The notes below the pieces were generated by a model. It had not been told where the DNA came from, did not search any database, and worked only from the letters and a program-made list of their open reading frames with translations. From Craterostigma plantagineum (Eukaryota; Streptophyta; Magnoliopsida; Lamiales; Linderniaceae): 64,000 bases of DNA. This document shows, in pieces, positions 1-10,540 of this stretch (position 1 is the stretch's first letter; every line of letters begins with the position of its first letter). Both the position numbers and the translations under genes were made by a program. The stretch covers positions 25,274,501-25,338,500 of the forward strand of contig JAPQWV010000002.1 in the NCBI GenBank assembly GCA_027422505.1, written 5' to 3'.

Positions 1-1416
1 TACATAAGCCATAATCAAATTAAATACTATAAATATGATCTTCACTTACCTAAGATCCGAAGTTTGACTTGCTATTTGCGGTATAAATTGGCCGAGTTTG
101 TTTCTTGTGTTAGCTAATAATCTCAAAGTGGGTTCAATAAATTGAAAAAAAAAAGAAAATGACAAAATAAAAGATATAAAGGTGCAAAGCAGCCAACTAG
201 GAAAGTACTTAGGAAAGTGTGAGTGAAATGACAAGGAGGTGACAAATTTGCCTCCTAAACTAAGCACAGTTTTATTCTTATCATTATTCCCTATCTTTCG
301 ATCGAAAGTCCATTATAGTGTTCGAATTTTTGTACTGAAATTATCCGATTCTAGTCTCTAACTGGTTAACCAAAACCCTAATAAAGTCGTCCGATTTTAG
401 CTTGTTTGTACTTCACCTGATCAATGAAAGTCAACATTCACCCAAAGTTCTAACTTCACATACATTTAAATCGGTCGAAACTACTTTTTCAAGGTTATCC
501 AAGTTTCTACCCTAAGATCTTCCGACTTAGTTTTTAATTGGTTAATCATAAATTACACTACAATCGTCCGATTCCAATCTCATTTACAAGGCCAAAATTA
601 ACATTATATGTATTGTAATCGGCCGAATTCTATCCTCACTATATCGGTCGAATCCTAAGCCTTACTTCGATCGAAACTTATTCCATACTAGCTTATATTC
701 GACGAGATTTTCTAAAATCTCACTTATATCTAAATATTACCCAAATTTTCCTAAGTCCTAATGTCTCCACATAAGTTAGTCATCACATAATTCACATGAG
801 CTGTAAAACACGTATTAAATAAACATATAGACACATAATATGTATGCTAATTTATTGGTCGGTTCACTTACGGGATTCGGGTATTACCAGTGTTTTAAAA
901 AGCGCACTGTGGCGCGCTACATCCTGCAAAAATTTTGAAAAACGCTTCGAGGCGTTTGAAAAACTGCGTTATTATTAATTTTTATTATTTAATTTTTTAT
1001 AAAGCTAAAAATTAACAAAAACAGTCGATAAACCCGAGAAAATGGCCGACTTTTCAAAATTAGTCGGCCCAACACGGGTAATCGGCCACGAGGATACGAT
1101 TCTAATTAGTTTGCTCATTTATAGACAGTGTTGTACGATTCATTTTATGATCTCTTCGGTGTGGGACATTGCTTTTCTTCCTTTTCTCTTTTTAATTTTA
1201 AAATCGTTAGATGACAACTGTAAGTGTAAGAGTTGTACGTGGCTTAACATTGGTCGTGCGTTGGGCATGTGGCCTCATAGTACAGTAGTCAGTAGTGTAT
1301 TTGTCTTCTATTATTGATATTTTTTCTTTTTTACATAAAGATGCATTGACAATTACGATCTAATATTGAAAAATTCAACAATTTTCAAATTATTAAATTG
1401 AAAAATTAATATTTTA
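1..1416. other. Intergenic DNA without a recognisable gene
   Basis: I see no credible coding region here; the open frames are short, low-complexity and lack family motifs. Two non-coding signals are described separately: a scatter of TCGGTCGAA-like words from about 290 to 1095, and a transposon-end-like stretch starting at 888 (CAGTGTTTTAAAAAGC followed by GC-rich GCGC words). Confidence 0.6.
290..1095. repeat. Dispersed TCGGTCGAA / TCCGATT word cluster
   Basis: Variants of one near-palindromic word recur in both orientations in otherwise AT-rich DNA. Examples are TTCGATCGAAAG (298), TCGTCCGATT (near 385 and 563), ATCGGTCGAAA (near 471), ATCGGCCGAATT (near 619), ATCGGTCGAATCC (near 643), TCGATCGAAA (near 667) and the GGCCGAC / GTCGGCC forms near 1044-1085. 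The spacing is irregular, so this is not a tandem satellite. It resembles the word-filled non-coding regions of the MULEs in this window, but with a different word. I found no inverted termini. Confidence 0.45.
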
Positions 1417-1419
1417 TTG

Positions 1420-1661
1420 CTAAATGGGTACGCCATTTCTTGGAGGATATTCGGAAATGGGAAAAGCTTGTGCTGCCTATATGCATACACTGCGATAGTC
1501 AATCGGCGATTGGACGAGCACAGAGTACTATGTATAATGGTAAGTCGAGACACATACGTCATCGACATAATATTGTTAGGCAACTTCTTTCAACTGGGGT
1601 TATCTCGATTGATTATGTGAAATCTATGACTAACATTGCAGATCCACTAACAAAGTGTTAA
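1420..1661 (+). pseudogene. Copia RNase H / pol C-terminus fragment
   Basis: A 3'-terminal fragment of a Ty1/Copia polyprotein. The frame reads through HCDSQSAIGRAQSTMYNGKS, then RHNIVRQLL, STGVISIDYVKS and NIADPLTK, the usual end of Copia RNase H. The frame stops at 1661. Everything upstream (gag, protease, integrase, most of reverse transcriptase) is missing, so this is a decayed 5'-truncated copy. It is followed by about 1.3 kb of element 3' region, into which a hAT element has inserted, and then by a probable 3' LTR. Confidence 0.8.
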
Positions 1662-2043
1662 ATAGAGATGTAGTTGAAATATTGACGAAAGGGATGGGCT
1701 AAAAGCCTTAAAGTATGAAGTGCTAAAAAGGAAAACTCTACATATGTGACTGGAGATCCCAAGATCTAGGTTCAAAGGGATAACCTAACCTTATGACTTG
1801 GTATCACTGTGGGGGATAACCCTGCTCCTTCCTGTCAAGAAACAGTGATGACGAAAAGGCTAGCATTATGATGTTATAATGACTATCATATAGTATTGAT
1901 AGAAAATACTCGCGGCGTGAGAAGTCACCTATGTTAGGGAGAACTGAAAGGTTTAGTTCTTTAAAAACCATCGCAGAATCAGGACGTGTCCATGACCGTA
2001 ATGGACAAAACCAAACGGGACAAGAGGAAAATGGTCTATGTGT

Positions 2044-2819
2044 ATTGTACGTAGAGATGTCAATTGGGCCCGCGGCCCGTGGGCCAACCCGACCCGCCCC
2101 GCCTAAGGGGTGGGTTGGGCCCAAATTAGGCGGACCTCAACGAGCCAGCCCGTGCGGGTCGCGGGCTTTGGCGGGGCGGAGCCCGTCAACCCGTGGGTTG
2201 GCCCGCTTGTGTTAATAAGAAAAAATAAAGCCCAAACTATAAAACCCTAGAGCCCAAAGTCCAACCCATTCTCAGACCATCATCTCCATCGCACCATCAT
2301 CATCAGTCATCACAATCATCAAAATCGCTCTAAGCTTCTCAACCTCAGATCCACGGCACCGGTCACCATCGACACCCTCCGTAGTCGGACGCCGCTCGAC
2401 CCACTCCACAGCCGCGCCCCCTCCACAGTCGGAATGCTAGGCCCACTCCACAGGCGCGCCCCCTCCACAGCCAGACGGTGCTCGGCCCACTCCACAGCCG
2501 CGCCCCCTCCACAGCCGGACGGTGCTCGGCCCCCTCCCACAGTGTTGCTCGATCCCCTCCACTTCCAGACCACTGATCAGCCCCGTTTGTTATTTGTTCT
2601 TTGATTGTTGTTTGTTGGTAGACTTAAATGGCTTATTTACTTTTTTATAAGCTGGGTGGGCCAGCCCCCCTAGGCCCGCGGCCCGCCAGTGGGGCGGTGC
2701 GGGCCTTGATATTTTGGGCCCGCCAATATGGCGAGCCACCCCGCCCCGTCAAATGGTGGGCTTTGGGGGTTTCGGGCCAGCCCGCCCCGCCAGCCCATAT
2801 TGACATCTCCAATTGTATG
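2044..2819. mobile_element. Non-autonomous hAT element with 8-bp TSD, nested in Copia 3' region
   Basis: The element proper is 2052-2811. Its ends are inverted: TAGAGATGTCAAT at the left, and TGGAGATGTCAAT when the right end is read on the minus strand. Both are followed by GC-rich GGGCC/GGCGGG words typical of plant hAT MITEs. The flanks are ATTGTACG (2044-2051) and ATTGTATG (2812-2819), an 8-bp duplication with one mismatch, as expected for hAT insertion. No transposase frame is present, so it would depend on a related active element. The GC-rich interior contrasts sharply with the AT-rich host sequence. Confidence 0.8.
2390..2550. repeat. Short GC-rich tandem repeats inside the hAT element
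   Basis: Units built on CCACTCCACAGCCGCGCCCC and CTCCACAGCCGGACGGTGCT recur several times head to tail, with small variations. They lie inside the hAT element and do not encode a recognisable domain; the glycine/arginine-rich reading frames on both strands are by-products of the repeat. Confidence 0.65.
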
Positions 2820-2991
2820 TGGGTTAATTTACACGAAAAGCGGGACAGTTCAAAGACATCGTGTTCTACTAGACTGCAGTAAACCAAGCGTGCATACAAG
2901 GAGGGAGTTCAAATGGTAAAACATACTATCCTCTATGCAGAGCATCATTAGATTAGCAGTTAACCAAACAATTCTCATTCATGTGGGGTAT

Positions 2992-3482
2992 TGTTCGATA
3001 ATTTATAATATAGTTGATTTTATAAAGTATTTTGATGTGAATGAGGAAATAAGTAGAAAAAATATTTCTACTTAATGAATTGGGCTTTGAAATTAAATGC
3101 TATTGGGCTTCGATTTTGACCCAATAATGGCCCAACTTCTAGAAGGCCCGACTTCTAGAAAATTGAGCTTTGATTGAATAATGGAGTGGTGTGATGGAGT
3201 GGTACCTCAAACGTATATGTTATAAAATTAAAAAAAAAACTATTATAATTCTTTTGACTATAAATAGGATTATTAAGTCTAAGAAAAAATACAAGAGAAG
3301 AAAAAAATACTAATTCATAAAAAATTGTTTCTATCGTTCTTGTTTCGTTCGCCGTTAGTGTCGTTTTTGTGCTAAACGAACGCCGAGTTTTCGAAGTACC
3401 CTAGAAAATAGACGCTCGATAAAACATCTAGCACATACGTGAGGGAGCGAATCTATTTTAAGAAAATTGTGTGCGACACAAT
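2992..3482 (+). repeat. Probable Copia 3' LTR (right end approximate)
   Basis: The sequence starts at TGTTCGATAATT just after ATGTGGGGTAT, which looks like a decayed polypurine tract. A TATA-like ACTATAAATAGG lies near 3260, consistent with an LTR promoter. The right boundary is uncertain; I place it near the TGTGCGACACA stretch at about 3470-3482. No matching 5' LTR lies in the window, in line with a truncated element. Confidence 0.5.
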
Positions 3483-3571
3483 CTTTGAATATTTTTCTTT
3501 TCGGCCAACAAAAAACTTATTAAACGGCGTAGTTTTAAAACTCATTATACCAACTCATTCTATTTTTAGTA

Positions 3572-4112
3572 TATAATTTATTAAATTCATCCACCAATAA
3601 ATTTTATATTTTTGGACAATTGGGCGTGCTAAAAATATTAGTTATTAATTATGACTTGGAAGGGACTAATCTTCGTTCTCCATGGATTGGATCTCAAATG
3701 ATACAAGTGAACTCGAATTTAACCCCCATTTTTTTACCTATATTCGCGGGAGTTTAACTCACTTCTAAATTGGATTGGACATGTCAACTCCAATTTTTGC
3801 CTTTTAAAATATGACCACCTAATACTTGTCAACCCACCCCCCACCCCCCTCCCCTCATATAATTTATTAAATTCATCCACTAATAAATTTTATATTTTTG
3901 CACAACTGGACGTGCTAAAAATACTAGTTATTAATTATGACTTGGAAGGGACTAATCTTTCTCTATGGATTGGATCTGAAATGATACAAGTGAACTCGAA
4001 TTTCACCCCATTTTTTACCTATATTCGTGGGAGTTTTTAACTCACTTCTAAATTGGATTGGACATGTCAACTCCAATTTTGGGCTTTTAAAATATGACCA
4101 CTTAATATTAAT
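3572..4112. repeat. Direct tandem duplication, period about 286 bp, two copies
   Basis: The segment beginning TATAATTTATTAAATTCATC at 3572 is repeated from 3858 with only scattered differences. Shared blocks include GACTTGGAAGGGACTAATCT, GATACAAGTGAACTCGAATT and AAATTGGATTGGACATGTC. The two copies are separated by a C-rich stretch (3836-3854). There is no coding content. This looks like a local tandem duplication or two units of a decayed element. Confidence 0.85.
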
Positions 4113-5055
4113 TTTCTCCCCGAGAACAAATCAACTCGTATCAATTTCCATCAATGTAGAATCTCAACCAACAAAAGAAAAAGATGGACTCATTCAAATC
4201 TATAATATTAAATAAAGCAATACCATCCTAAAAAAGCAGCAACTGTATTGTAGCTCATCTCGTTGACAAATATACATCCATATTACAGTTTTAATGCATG
4301 GCAGGCATGGGGGTTGAATGTTGGAGGTTGCTCTAATATAAAAACATATATTATATTATATATTACTACAGTCTTTGTTCGAAACCACTTCAACGTTTTT
4401 GCTTTAGACGAAGTCAATCGAACAAACTTTATTTATAGGTCAATCGAATTGACGCTCAACAGCCAACTAAAAGTCATTTGAAGCAGTAAACCATGTGACG
4501 ACTGATGAGTATATTACATTATATATACACATATCAATATATAATGCAGATAAGCTTTACATCCATTTTCTCGTTGAGTTTTCGATATTACACACCATCG
4601 AATAAAATAATAGTAGTCAAAGAGTACATGGACAGAATTCACGGGATCATATTATTGGATTTTCATTCATATGATGATATAGCTACCGTGCATCAACAAT
4701 ATTGTTTGGCATATCACATGAACATAATCGTGTAAATTGTAATGGTTCTAATAATAAGTGCATGGGATCGATAAAATCGTAATGAAAGCCAGTAAATATA
4801 TGCATACGTCATGCATGCATGGCACGAGACGTGTGCAAGCCAACTGAGATTAGATTTGCTTTATCTGAACAGTTAAACACTCATTTCAGACAGAAAAGAT
4901 AATGTCCAAAGAAGATCAAGAGAAGTTTGTGTTAGGAAATGGCGGTGGGTCCCATCCTTTCCTAGTTACCTAATGAATCCTTAACCTAACTAAAGAAAAA
5001 AGAAAGGAAAAAAAAAGCATCTACTAACTACTCAAACAAACAGCTACTAATGTAG
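4113..5055. other. Intergenic DNA downstream of the DUF789 gene
   Basis: AT-rich sequence with no domain-bearing frame and no clear repeat structure. The last part is the likely 3' untranslated and terminator region of the minus-strand DUF789 gene. Confidence 0.5.
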
Positions 5056-6746
5056 TTAGCCTCGAGCTCCCATGAAGTAGTTAAAATCATGGTGTTGGTG
5101 AAGAACCCTCAACTGCTTGAGCCAAGAATCAGCTATGCCCTCCATCGACTCGACCCGTTCTTGGTCCTGCCCGGCCCGGCCCGAAATCCATACGTCCCCT
5201 TGCATTTTGTACGTCGCTAAACCAAAGGGGGGCAGAGCTATGGTCTCACCTTCCTTTGTTTTCTTCCCAAATCTTTCTACCTCCTCATTGTAATCCATGT
5301 CTGAATATCATCATCATCATCATCATAATTCGCGCTGTTATTATAAATATTAAAACCCTACAATTCGAAATATAAAAGTCCTTCTTACAAACCCTGAAAA
5401 GAAGACGAAAGAGTATGGTACGTAAGAAAGCAAGATTTCAGGTCCTCAACGGCTCGCCCAGTTGGTATGTGATAAATAGGGTACCTTGCAATTAATGCAG
5501 AAAAACGTTCGTTAATTTATTTTTTTTCATTCGAATGTTAATAAATTCGAAGAAAAGAAAAGGCGAAGAAGTTCTTCTATACCAGGCGATGGCCATCCAA
5601 CTAGCAGGAGAAAGGTCGACGTTTCTCAGAGTCGTAATGCCGGGATATCTCTGAGCTAAGCTACTAACCTACGTCGAAAGAAAAAGCCAATTTTTTGTCC
5701 GTTATTTTTTACATCGAGTCGATGGGAAGAATACGAACACGTCACTATTTCACCCCATTCTTTGGCTAAGAGCAGAAAGAGAATGTTTGGAAAGAAAAGA
5801 AAGAAGAGAAAATATTCTGCTGCTCAGAGGCGTTAAATACCACCCGCAATAAACGAAGGCGAAAAACGGAATAAAGGCACCTAATAATAATAGAACGCGA
5901 CAAAAAAAGGGAATCACATAAGATTCGTTATCGCACGAATTCAAAAAAGAGACGAAAGCGGGAAAAGAAGGATTCTATGATCTAAAGAACGATTGCAGTA
6001 ACCGATAAACAGCAGCTTAAAAAAGTAAAAAAAAAAAATAAAAATTATTACTACCTTGTCCATCAATGGGACTCTACAGTAAGGAGACGATCGCTCGAAA
6101 AACTGGCAATAAAGATGGCCCAAAATGTCGTTAGGCAGCAAAAATGAGGTGTCAGTTTCAGACAAGATTTCCTCCGACGAAGAACTGCCATCCCACCCTT
6201 TCTCTGCTTCGCTCTCTTCGCTGAGCGAATCGCTATTAGACTCTGTTTCTTCCCTATTTATTTCAAACCAAAAGCACCTAATGAAAAACTCATATAGTAA
6301 AACCGCTTAATGCAATGTAATGATAACTATTACCTAAGATAGTTAATGGAAGAATTGGTGGTGAAGATTTGAATAGCTGAGAGAGAAGGCGTGAAGTATT
6401 GGATCAAGCTTCGGCCATCTTCGGTGGTAATGGGAACGCCTGTGCCGTAATAACTCCTTTCGCCGAAGCCATTCCATAGCTCGCCGAGGGTGAAGTATTC
6501 CATCGTTTCTTTTACGTATGGGTGCCAAAGCTTATTGAGATTTCTCATCTCAGTCTTCAAGGGATTTTGTAAGAGAAACATGGTATGATTTGTAATGACT
6601 TTGGCGTAAAAAACAGAAAAAAGTACATGCATTTATGGAGGGAGGAGAGAAACCTTGGAGAGGAATTGAGAGGGTACAACGGGCGTTGTTGAATTCAAGA
6701 AGCTTTCGAGGTTTGTGGTCTGAACCTTGTCATCGAAGATCATCAT
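5056..6746 (-). CDS. DUF789 family protein, six exons, about 319 aa
   Basis: I assembled this from exons 6746-6654, 6554-6334, 6277-6055, 5668-5583, 5484-5393 and 5300-5056. All introns start GT and end AG on the minus strand and the phases join without a break. The family hallmarks appear in order: TNLESFLNSTTPVVPSQFL near the N-terminus; YFTLGELWNGFGERSYYG; an acidic serine-rich segment; YCQFFERSSPYCRVPLMDK; SPASWMAIAWYPIYHIPTG, which is split across an intron; and a C-terminal LPPFGLATYKMQGDVW followed by DSWLKQLRVLHQHHDFNYF. DUF789 proteins are plant-specific, soluble and of unknown biochemical function. I chose the ATG at 6746 because it directly precedes the conserved N-terminal block; the frame stays open further upstream, so a longer N-terminus is possible. 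A MULE begins about 840 bp upstream, in the probable promoter. Confidence 0.88.
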
Positions 6747-7577
6747 CAATTTCTTGAAAGAAGACACAGAGAATATTATGGGAATATATTCCTTTTGTAT
6801 TAATTCTCTCTGTTGGAAAAAAAAACCAGAGAACAGAAATAAAACCCAGAGAGAAAACAATGAAGAATGGATGCAGAAGAAAGATTTCGATGGGCAGAGG
6901 GAAGGGAGAAAATCACGGGATTTTTCTTTTATATTTTTTTCTTTGGAGGAAAAGATGGGCGCTGAAAGTGAAACACGAAAGTCTTGAAAGGCTTTGACGC
7001 TTTGCCGAAACTAATGGCGAAGAAACATGCAAAGTCCCTTTCAGCTTCTCAAACATTTGGTTTTTCCTATTTCACCATTAAAAGAAGGTCTTTCTCTCTC
7101 TCTCTCTCTCTCTGAAAATCCCATTTTTCAAAAATCGATTCTTTGATGGAAGGTAAGAGCTCAAACGTCACGCCATGATCTTCATCAAAAACCCCTTTTA
7201 AAGCATCATTCATACAAAACGTAATGCTCTTGAATAAGCACAAGAACACGTACAGGGAAAGAAAGATGACAGAGTTTATTGAAAATGATGGAGCTCAAAC
7301 GCCAAACTAACAATCCATACGAATAAGCTCACTCAAGAAGAAGATAAATCAGCTTACATTGAGATGGCTCGCTTCCATTTTCTTTGATTCCTCTCTGCAA
7401 AAGAAAAAATCAAATACGATCCCCTCGATCTTCTTTAAGCTGACGAAGAAATCTTACACAAGAAACACCGTCTTGAAACTCGACGCAAAGAAATGGACAA
7501 GAAACGTTTTTGATCGCGCGAATATGTAACAAAAAGCGAGCGAGAAAGAACGAGAGAAAGACCGCTTTCAGTTACTA
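6747..7577. promoter_or_regulatory. Upstream region of the DUF789 gene, with CT microsatellite
   Basis: This 0.8-kb interval lies between the DUF789 start codon and the target duplication of the first MULE. It holds a (CT)n run at about 7092-7113, common in plant 5' untranslated regions and core promoters. I cannot place a transcription start site. The promoter assignment is inferred from position only. Confidence 0.4.
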
Positions 7578-7717
7578 CTCCCTGTCGGAGAATTTTAAAA
7601 AAGAGGAACGATTCTATTTCGTTTTAAAAAAAAGAGGAACGGGTTCCCAAATGACTGAAATACCCTTACTAAAAAACTGGTTAAGGAGGCTAATCCGTTT
7701 TTTTAACAGTGAAAAGT

Positions 7718-7985
7718 TATTCGAGTTTTATTCGAGTGACACAACACTCGAATAACCGACTCGAATAAATGCATTTTTGACTTATTAAAAGCGAAAAATT
7801 ATTCGGATTTATTCGAGTAAAAGCAAGACTCGAATGACTTACTCTAATAATAAATCGAAGAGATAAGGTGACTCGAATAACGTGCAGAAAATTTAAACGA
7901 GTTAGCTACATTATTCGAGTATCTTATCGAGAGTTCTTTTCGAGTCAAAACTCGAATAAGGAACTCGAATAATAAACTCGAATAA
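7718..7985. repeat. TTATTCGAGT/ACTCGAATAA word array, left subterminal (MULE copy 1)
   Basis: The 10-bp word TTATTCGAGT and its complement ACTCGAATAA, with one-base variants, occur repeatedly in both orientations, often only a few bases apart. The central TCGA is palindromic. The array sits just inside the left terminus and upstream of the DUF1985-Ulp1 gene. It also occurs at the corresponding place in copy 2 (about 52074-52350). Confidence 0.9.
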
Positions 7986-8368
7986 GCAGTGTTTTAAAAA
8001 GCTCGGAAAGAAAATTAGACACAAATCACTCGAAAACCTTAAATCCCTCGCGCTCTCTCTTCGAATACAAATCACTCGAAAAATCTTACACAAGCCCAAG
8101 CATAATCAAATGGCGAAAAGAAAAACGAGATCATCGGAGCCTTCCGCGCCTGTTCGTATCCGGGTGGATGAGCAAATCGACGGCGGTAGAGCCAGGGTGA
8201 GTTTCTGGTCGCATTTTGGGTTTTTGTTAAATCGAATTGGTTGAACGAATTTCTTGGTTAGATCTTTTGTTATTAGCGTTAAATCGATCGATTTTGATGT
8301 TAAATCTTTGCGTAAACGTCGTAATCGGTCGGATTTTTGTAAAAATCTTTTTCATCGCCTTTTCGAGT

Positions 8369-8455
8369 TTTTATTCGAGTAATTAGGGTTCGAATAACTT
8401 CTTGACGTATTCGAGTGATATTTTACTCGAATAATTTACTCGAATAACAGTGAAT
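8369..8455. repeat. TATTCGAGT word cluster inside intron 1 (MULE copy 1)
   Basis: Four to five copies of the element's word (for example TTATTCGAGTAATTAGGG, TATTCGAGTGATATT, ACTCGAATAATTTACTCG) lie near the 3' end of the first intron of the DUF1985-Ulp1 gene. The exons themselves are nearly free of the word. Confidence 0.85.
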
Positions 8456-10065
8456 TTTGCTTTTTTTTGCGTTTTCAGATCTATCTTCCGACGAAGTTGC
8501 CGGCGGATAATTTCTACCATGCCACCCTCACTCTGAACGCGCAGTACATGTCGGTATGCGAACGCATCCGTACGCTTTTGAACGAGGAGGAAATGGAGGA
8601 GATGGTTAGACGGACACAGTTCGGAACCTGATAAAGGTGGCCCGAAACCACTACAACTCGAACATGATCATGTGGTATTTGATGAGCCGGCAGGTGGAGT
8701 ACATGCCGGACTCGAAGGAGTTCTGGATGGTCGTTCGTGGGCGACCATTACGATTTTCATTGGTCGAGTATTGCCTACTCACGGGCCTCGACTGCGGCGC
8801 TAACGAGCCGGAGATACCGTCGTCGAACGAGTTTGCGACGAGGCATTGGCCTGGTATTAATTCTATTTTTTATCTTTTTGATTCGTTTTTTTACTTCGAT
8901 TTCAAAAACTAACGTTTGTTTTATGGCTCGCAGGCAAGCCCGTTATATATTTACACGATTTGGAGAAGAAAATCACGGAAATGATCCGTGACGCCGGTGG
9001 AGCCTCGGGCGTTCATCCCGAGAAATTGAAGATCGCGGCCCTTTATTTTGCCGTCGGGGTGCTAGGGGAGCGGAGGGTAAAGAAGGACTTGAAGGTCAAG
9101 GAGGAGTGGCTCCGTCTGGTGGAGGACTTCGACCGCTTCAACGAATATCCTTGGGGAAGGATATCGTTCGAGGAGGTCATTTATGGTCTGAACAAAGACC
9201 TCTTGGGGAGGGCGATGGAGATGGCATCGAATGGAAGAACCCAAACAACCTTCGATATCAGCGGCTTCGTAATGCCGCTTCAGGTAAATAAATTAGTTTT
9301 GTATTATTATTTAAGACATATTATATTTATTTTAACTTACTTCTACTCTCTTTTATCAGGTTCTGGCATACGAGTGCTGGCCGACCGTCGGCCAAGAATT
9401 TACTGTGAGAAGAGCCGGCGAAGGGCTCCCGCTACCCCGTATGTGCCATTGGAAGACGACATTTTACGGCAAGAGCTCTGCTCCGGGATGGCAAGCGGTC
9501 GAGCGTGCATTCGGTGCCGTGGCGATGGATGTAAGTATATTTATTTATTTATAATATGGATTTATTTAGATTGCATTTTCTAAATTGTACAAATACACAG
9601 GACGTGCGGTGTTGCCTTACACCGACCGATGCTGAAGCCGATTCAAGGCACTTCCGCACGGTCGCCGGATTTTGTGGCAGCCGAAATGATGCCGTGGCCC
9701 AGAGGATAGTGGAGCATCTCCTAAATGGGCTGCCGGTCTACTGCACCGAGCATCGGCTTGCTCCGTCTCCTCCTCGGCCGTCTCCTCCTCGGCCGTCTCC
9801 TCCTCCGAGGCCGTCTCCTCCGAGGTCTTCTCCTCCGAGGCCGTCTCCTCCTCCTTCCGGCTCAATCATCGCCCATTTCGATAGAAGAATGGACAGGCTG
9901 GAAGGCGATGTACGGGATTTGCGGACGGAGATTAGGGAGCTGCGCTCGATCGTGGTCCAAGGTATGTCTTACTTAATGTTTATTTTATAAGATTATATTG
10001 ATATTACGTAAATCTAACGTAATACTCTAATTTTGTAGCCCTTGAGAGCCTGACGCCGAGAACGG

Positions 10066-10540
10066 TGCAGGCGGCGGCGGAGAGGGCCGCGGCCGAGATG
10101 GAGGCCGAGATGGAGGCCGCGGCCGTGGCGGCGGAGAGGGCCGCGGCGGAGAGGGCGGCGGAGGAGAGGGCCGCGGCGGAGGCGGCCGCGGCGGAGAGGG
10201 CCGCGGCGGATAGGGCGGCGGCGGAGAGGGCCGCGGCGGAGAGGGCGGCGGAGGAGAGGGCCGCGGCGGAGGCGGCCGCGTCGGAGAGGGCCGCGGCGGA
10301 TAGGGCGGCGGCGGAGAGGGCCGCGGCGGAGAAGGCGGCGGCGGAGCAGGCGGCGGCGGAAGCGGAGAGGGCCGCCGCGGATAGGGCGGCGGCGGAAGCG
10401 GAGAGGGCGGCGGCGGAGACGGCGGCAGAAAGGGCCGCCGCGGCGTCGAAGGCAAAGAAGGCGGCGTGGGCGGAGGCGCAGAGGGCCGCGGCGGCGTCGA
10501 AGGCAAAGAAGGCGGCGGAAGCGGAGGAGAGGCGGCCACG
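10066..10540. repeat. GC-rich minisatellite coding for the A-E-R helix (MULE copy 1)
   Basis: Units such as GCGGCGGAGAGGGCC and GAGGAGAGGGCCGCG repeat in frame, coding for AERAAA, AEERAAAEAAA and ADRAAAERAAA blocks. It is strikingly GC-rich inside an AT-rich element. The predicted product is one long charged helix or coiled coil. Because of the repeat, five reading frames over both strands stay open (Ser/Ala-, Pro- and Arg-rich); these are shadows. Copy 2 is five residues longer overall, showing that the array has changed length. Confidence 0.88.

Noticed and set aside
2319..2899. Gly/Ala/Arg/Pro-rich frames within the hAT element
   Set aside because: By-products of GC-rich tandem repeats inside a MITE with defined termini and target duplication; no domain seen.
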